Source: a virus. From it: a stretch of 33,975 bases of DNA. Within the stretch, counting starts at the first letter, position 1. The number at the start of each line of letters is the position of its first letter. The position numbers were made by a program, and so were the translations under genes. The stretch spans positions 1-33,975 of IMG/VR virus record IMGVR_UViG_3300036822_000295; one strand, given 5' to 3'. This document shows positions 31,483-33,975 of the stretch, piece by piece. The notes under the pieces were generated by a model that had not been told where the DNA came from, ran no database searches, and was given only the letters and a program-made list of their open reading frames with translations.

Positions 31483-32241
31483 ATGACAACTACACGCGTT
31501 TATATCGACAGCACAGTTACTGCCAGCCGCTCCCTGGGGCAGATAGCTTTTCCGATTACCTCGTTACCAGATTTAGTTCCTGGCATGATCCTTCAGTTTG
31601 ACGTCGATGCAACCACATCCTCATTAACCCGTAACCGCGTCGGTTCAACTATGACAGCAGTTGGTGTGCCGGTTATTGATAATTACGAAGTATCACTCAA
31701 CGAAACAAATTACATCGATACCGGCATCAGCATTGCACAATACGCTAACAGCGACATGACGTTTATCGGGATCACGAAGAACCCAGGCGGAAAATTCAAC
31801 GTCGTTGGAGTGATGCAGGTCGCTGCACCGATGCGTTCCCGTTGCCACGAATACGAGGCTACGAAGAAAGTTGGCGGGCGTTGGCTGAACTCGGCAGGAT
31901 CAGCGTGGTTCTCTGTACTCGATACAGCACCCACCGAGGTTTTGGCGTTGGATAGCATTTTTGCGGTTTCAAGAACTGTAGTGAATGATGGCACGGGCAG
32001 GGTGGGAATTCACGCCGACATCCCTGTTACGGGGGCGCATGCCCTTGTAACTAACGGGACCGCTCCATCTCCGAGTATTGTTGGTAATATCTTGATTGGA
32101 GCCAGCCTGGACCATGGAACAACTGTGACAGGTAAGGTAATGGCCGTACTTGCATTTAGCCGAGCGATCACTGATGCGGAAATGACAACAATTTATCGCG
32201 CATACAAGAGTTTTTATGCTGGAGTAGGAAAGGCTATCTAA
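31483..32241 (+). CDS. LamG-like tail fibre accessory protein
   Basis: The 252-residue protein has a short N-terminal beta part (VYIDSTVTASRSLGQIAFPITSLPDLVPG). A concanavalin/LamG-like jelly-roll follows (about 70-250: NETNYIDTGISIAQYANSDMTFIGI, VTNGTAPSPSIVGNILIGAS, KVMAVLAFSRAITDAEMTTIYRAYKSFYAG). The final MAVLAFSRAITDAEM is typical of such folds. ATG at 31483 with GAGG upstream is chosen; an in-frame start at 31333 would overlap the spike gene. It probably forms a second receptor- or glycan-binding element of the spike apparatus. Confidence 0.72.
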   Translation: MTTTRVYIDSTVTASRSLGQIAFPITSLPDLVPGMILQFDVDATTSSLTRNRVGSTMTAVGVPVIDNYEVSLNETNYIDTGISIAQYANSDMTFIGITKNPGGKFNVVGVMQVAAPMRSRCHEYEATKKVGGRWLNSAGSAWFSVLDTAPTEVLALDSIFAVSRTVVNDGTGRVGIHADIPVTGAHALVTNGTAPSPSIVGNILIGASLDHGTTVTGKVMAVLAFSRAITDAEMTTIYRAYKSFYAGVGKAI

Positions 32242-32411
32242 TTTTTTTTCTTATTCCACCAATCCCATTCTGCTTGCAACCAAATAGCCAGCATAACGAG
32301 GCTGGCTATGAACATATTGTCAGGCCATTTTGTTGTTCCTGTGAGAATTGAAATAGCAGACATCAGCGCGGCGAGGCGCACCAGAGTTTTGACAAACATT
32401 TTTACGTCCAT
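32238..32411 (-). CDS. Possible small two-helix membrane protein
   Basis: A 57-residue frame on the minus strand runs from ATG at 32411 to TAG at 32238. Two hydrophobic stretches are visible, about residues 10-24 (LVRLAALMSAISILT) and 33-46 (MFIASLVMLAIWLQ), then a Trp-rich charged tail ending NKKKN. It is convergent with the late operon, with its stop overlapping the end of the LamG-like gene, and points away from the integrase. No clear ribosome binding site is seen, which lowers confidence. Small membrane proteins here could act in superinfection exclusion (inference). Confidence 0.45.
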   Translation of the reverse strand: MDVKMFVKTLVRLAALMSAISILTGTTKWPDNMFIASLVMLAIWLQAEWDWWNKKKN

Positions 32412-32641
32412 GCAATGCAGGTGCGCATATGGTGAGCGTATAAGGAGATGGGTTCAAATTGGTTTTATAGATCAATCAAGGTCTATCGATCGTTGAAAAC
32501 GATCGCAATTCAAATTATTTACCTGCGTTCTTATAAACAAATTTAAAGGGAAGAAAACTGTGCGGACTGTCTATAGAATGAGCTGATAAAGACGCCTTTC
32601 TAGATGACTGGTATTAATGACACTGCCGGGGTATAACCCGG
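32412..32641. other. Non-coding gap, expected attP region
   Basis: Together with 32242-32411 this is the only gap over 300 bases unless the small minus-strand gene is real. It holds a hairpin-like repeat (32467-32486), a perfect 8-bp inverted repeat (32487-32505) and another hairpin at the right end (GCCGGG with CCCGGC, 32625-32642). It lies next to the 3' side of the integrase operon, where attP is expected in lambda-type phages. The core cannot be defined without the bacterial attachment site. Confidence 0.4.
32487..32505. repeat. Perfect inverted repeat in the attP region
   Basis: CGATCGTT and AACGATCG are separated by GAA. The neighbouring segment 32467-32486 forms another imperfect hairpin (ATAGATC with GGTCTAT). 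There is no T-run on either strand, so protein binding or recombination is more likely than termination. Confidence 0.6.
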
Positions 32642-32884
32642 CTATTTCTTCGCAAGGTCAGTTATTTCGAAAGCAAGCGCAGCGTCTAACGCCAAGTCCT
32701 CTGTAGAGTAAGGTGTTTCTGAAACCAATTTCCAGCCTCGGTTGTGATAAGTGTACAGCCAGCCCTGACCTTCTTCATCTTCTCTAATCGCCAGCATGAT
32801 CGCGCTGTTCTGATCAGGCGCTGGGAAACGTTCATTTTCTGTTAGAAAGAAGATTTGTTTAGCGCCTATTCTGAAACTAGCCAT
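32642..32884 (-). CDS. Hypothetical protein co-translated with the integrase
   Basis: An 80-residue soluble protein (start MASFRIGAKQIFFLTENERFP) with a beta-rich first half and an acidic helical C terminus (STEDLALDAALAFEITDLAKK). Its ATG overlaps the integrase stop (TGATG). A GTG three bases upstream fits the GGAGG spacing better and is a possible alternative start. It is not recognisably an excisionase, which in any case usually lies before int. It may be a small regulator of integration or an unrelated lysogeny gene. No family is known to me. Confidence 0.75.
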   Translation of the reverse strand: MASFRIGAKQIFFLTENERFPAPDQNSAIMLAIREDEEGQGWLYTYHNRGWKLVSETPYSTEDLALDAALAFEITDLAKK

Positions 32885-33975
32885 CACTTTTTCTTTGCCT
32901 CCTGTAACGCCGCAAATTTTTCATGTAGCGACTTCGGATAAAGCTCTGTATAGACCTGCCAAAGAGTATTAAGATTTTTATGGCCGGTTACCTGGGCTAC
33001 TTCTTCAATGCTAAAACCTGCCTCAAAAAGCCTGCTGGCTCCCTCTCTTTTAAGATCGTGATACCGTAAATCTTCAATCCCAACCTTATCTTTTATCTGT
33101 ACAAAAGCTGCGCTAATTGATTTTTCATTAAAGGGGAAAATTAGCTTAGAAGTTTTCTTCTGGCGCATGACTATGTCCCAAGCTTCCCCCAAGAGGGGTA
33201 CACTCATATGATTACCTATCTTCTTTCTCGGATCCTTCCTATCCCTTACCAATACTGACTTTTGAATATAGTCAACATCATCCCATTCTATACGGCAAAC
33301 TTCGCCAATACGCATACAAGAAAGTATGGAAAAGTTAAAAATGTCCACAAAGGGAATTCTTGCGCGGGGATGCCCCTGCCTTTTTAGGAGTGCTTCAGTT
33401 AGAATTTCGATCTCAGTCTTGTCTGGTCTGCGTGAGCGTCTATTGGATTTTGAAATTAACCCCATGTTAGACAGTAGGGGTCTTGCCTCGTCGATCGGGT
33501 TGGCTGTGTAGTCAATGCCGTATATAGGCTTAGCAGCCTTTAATACGGTGCCAAGGTAACTCAAGTCATGGGAAACCGTTGACGGTGAGGTGCCGGTGGC
33601 AACGCGACGCCGACAATGCTCAATGATGTCGTTCGCTTGTAACTTTGAAAGAGTCGAAACGCTCAGTTCTGCCGTAAGCAATTTTGTAAGAGTGGATGTT
33701 TTATCCTTACCAGCCTTGCCGCCGGTTTTTGGATCCTCGATGTATTTTTGAATGAGTTCAGCAACGGTGATCCTGTCAGCATCACTGGCATTAGGGATGC
33801 CATTCTTTTCCAACTCAGCTACACGATTAATCCCCCATGTCTTGGCATGTGCCTGTTTAGTGAAGGTTCTGTTTTCACGAAACACATAGCGGCCTTTTTC
33901 ACGCACACCGACTGTGCATCTATACCTGGTAGTGCCATCTGCCTTGGTTCTTTTCTCGATACTGTAATAGGCCAT
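32884..33975 (-). CDS. int: Tyrosine integrase
   Basis: The 363-residue protein is a phage tyrosine recombinase. It has an N-terminal arm-binding-type segment (about 1-55, YRCTVGVREKGRYVFREN), a core-binding helical domain (about 68-170) and a catalytic domain. Catalytic candidates are R222 in SCMRIGEV, the lysine region RDRKDPRKK, H306 in YHDLK, H332 in VTGHKN and nucleophile Y342 in QVYTEL. The place of the second arginine (H-x-x-R) is occupied by K309, with R310 next to it. The start codon lies exactly at the window edge, so promoter and any excisionase gene are outside. Its 3' end faces the tail genes. Confidence 0.92.
   Translation of the reverse strand: MAYYSIEKRTKADGTTRYRCTVGVREKGRYVFRENRTFTKQAHAKTWGINRVAELEKNGIPNASDADRITVAELIQKYIEDPKTGGKAGKDKTSTLTKLLTAELSVSTLSKLQANDIIEHCRRRVATGTSPSTVSHDLSYLGTVLKAAKPIYGIDYTANPIDEARPLLSNMGLISKSNRRSRRPDKTEIEILTEALLKRQGHPRARIPFVDIFNFSILSCMRIGEVCRIEWDDVDYIQKSVLVRDRKDPRKKIGNHMSVPLLGEAWDIVMRQKKTSKLIFPFNEKSISAAFVQIKDKVGIEDLRYHDLKREGASRLFEAGFSIEEVAQVTGHKNLNTLWQVYTELYPKSLHEKFAALQEAKKK

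Noticed and set aside
32286-32307. Hairpin AGCCAGC/GCTGGCT as the late-operon terminator
   Set aside because: No T-run follows on either strand and the repeat lies inside the possible minus-strand gene, so it does not look like an intrinsic terminator.
1-33975. CRISPR arrays, tRNA genes, insertion sequences
   Set aside because: No regularly spaced identical repeats, no cloverleaf-like sequences with a CCA end, and no transposase-like reading frames or paired terminal repeats were seen.

Overview
The window holds most of the genome of a temperate, long-tailed (siphovirus) phage of Enterobacterales. The evidence is a lambda-type order of O-like and P-like replication genes, a Q-type antiterminator, a holin/endolysin/Rz/Rz1 lysis set, HK97-family packaging and head genes, a lambda-type tail tube with a G/GT frameshift, a J-like tail tip, a tailspike and a tyrosine integrase. 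The host genus cannot be fixed from sequence alone; the style of the lysis genes and of Q suggests the Serratia/Yersinia/Rahnella side of the order (inference). The repressor/cro/recombination region is not in the window. It would lie beyond the integrase start at the right edge or before the first base.

Layout. 1-4289 is an early operon of nine genes: small protein, O-like, P-like, wHTH-like protein, small protein, MT-A70 adenine methyltransferase, RusA resolvase and a DUF968 nuclease-like protein. Successive genes are joined by 4-nt ATGA overlaps, and iteron-like repeats inside the O gene mark a probable origin. Q (4342-5034) is followed by a terminator at 5101 that is probably Q-controlled. 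5224-6377 carries a two-gene accessory cassette, an unknown helical protein plus a HEPN protein with an R-x6-H motif. 6603-8363 is the lysis module. 8366-9687 holds four small unknown genes separated by terminators. 9690-11731 encodes two glycosyltransferase-like proteins with three predicted GT domains. HNH (11718) and the terminase subunits (12216-14342) follow. The head module (14401-20201) opens with a prohead protease fused to the major capsid protein and has the portal after the capsid gene. The tail module is 20198-29276, interrupted by a lipoprotein moron at 21871-22230. An SGNH-esterase tailspike and a LamG-like protein end the late operon at 32241. On the minus strand lie a possible 57-aa membrane protein, an 81-aa protein and the integrase.

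How it works together. Early genes replicate and modify DNA. Q lets polymerase run through the many intrinsic terminators of the late region, and the late genes package DNA into an HK97-fold head. The tail, with a tape measure of about lambda length, is tipped by J and a spike predicted to deacetylate host surface glycan. Because the integrase 3' end faces the tail genes with a non-coding gap between them, attP seems intact, so the sequence reads like a free or circularly permuted phage genome and not like an integrated prophage.

The best candidates for undescribed biology are the HEPN cassette, the glycosyltransferase set, the nested protease/capsid gene with an internal ribosome binding site, and several RNA-level control elements: a sequestered ribosome binding site with a local promoter, a hairpin between ribosome binding site and start codon, and an intrinsic terminator inside a coding region.
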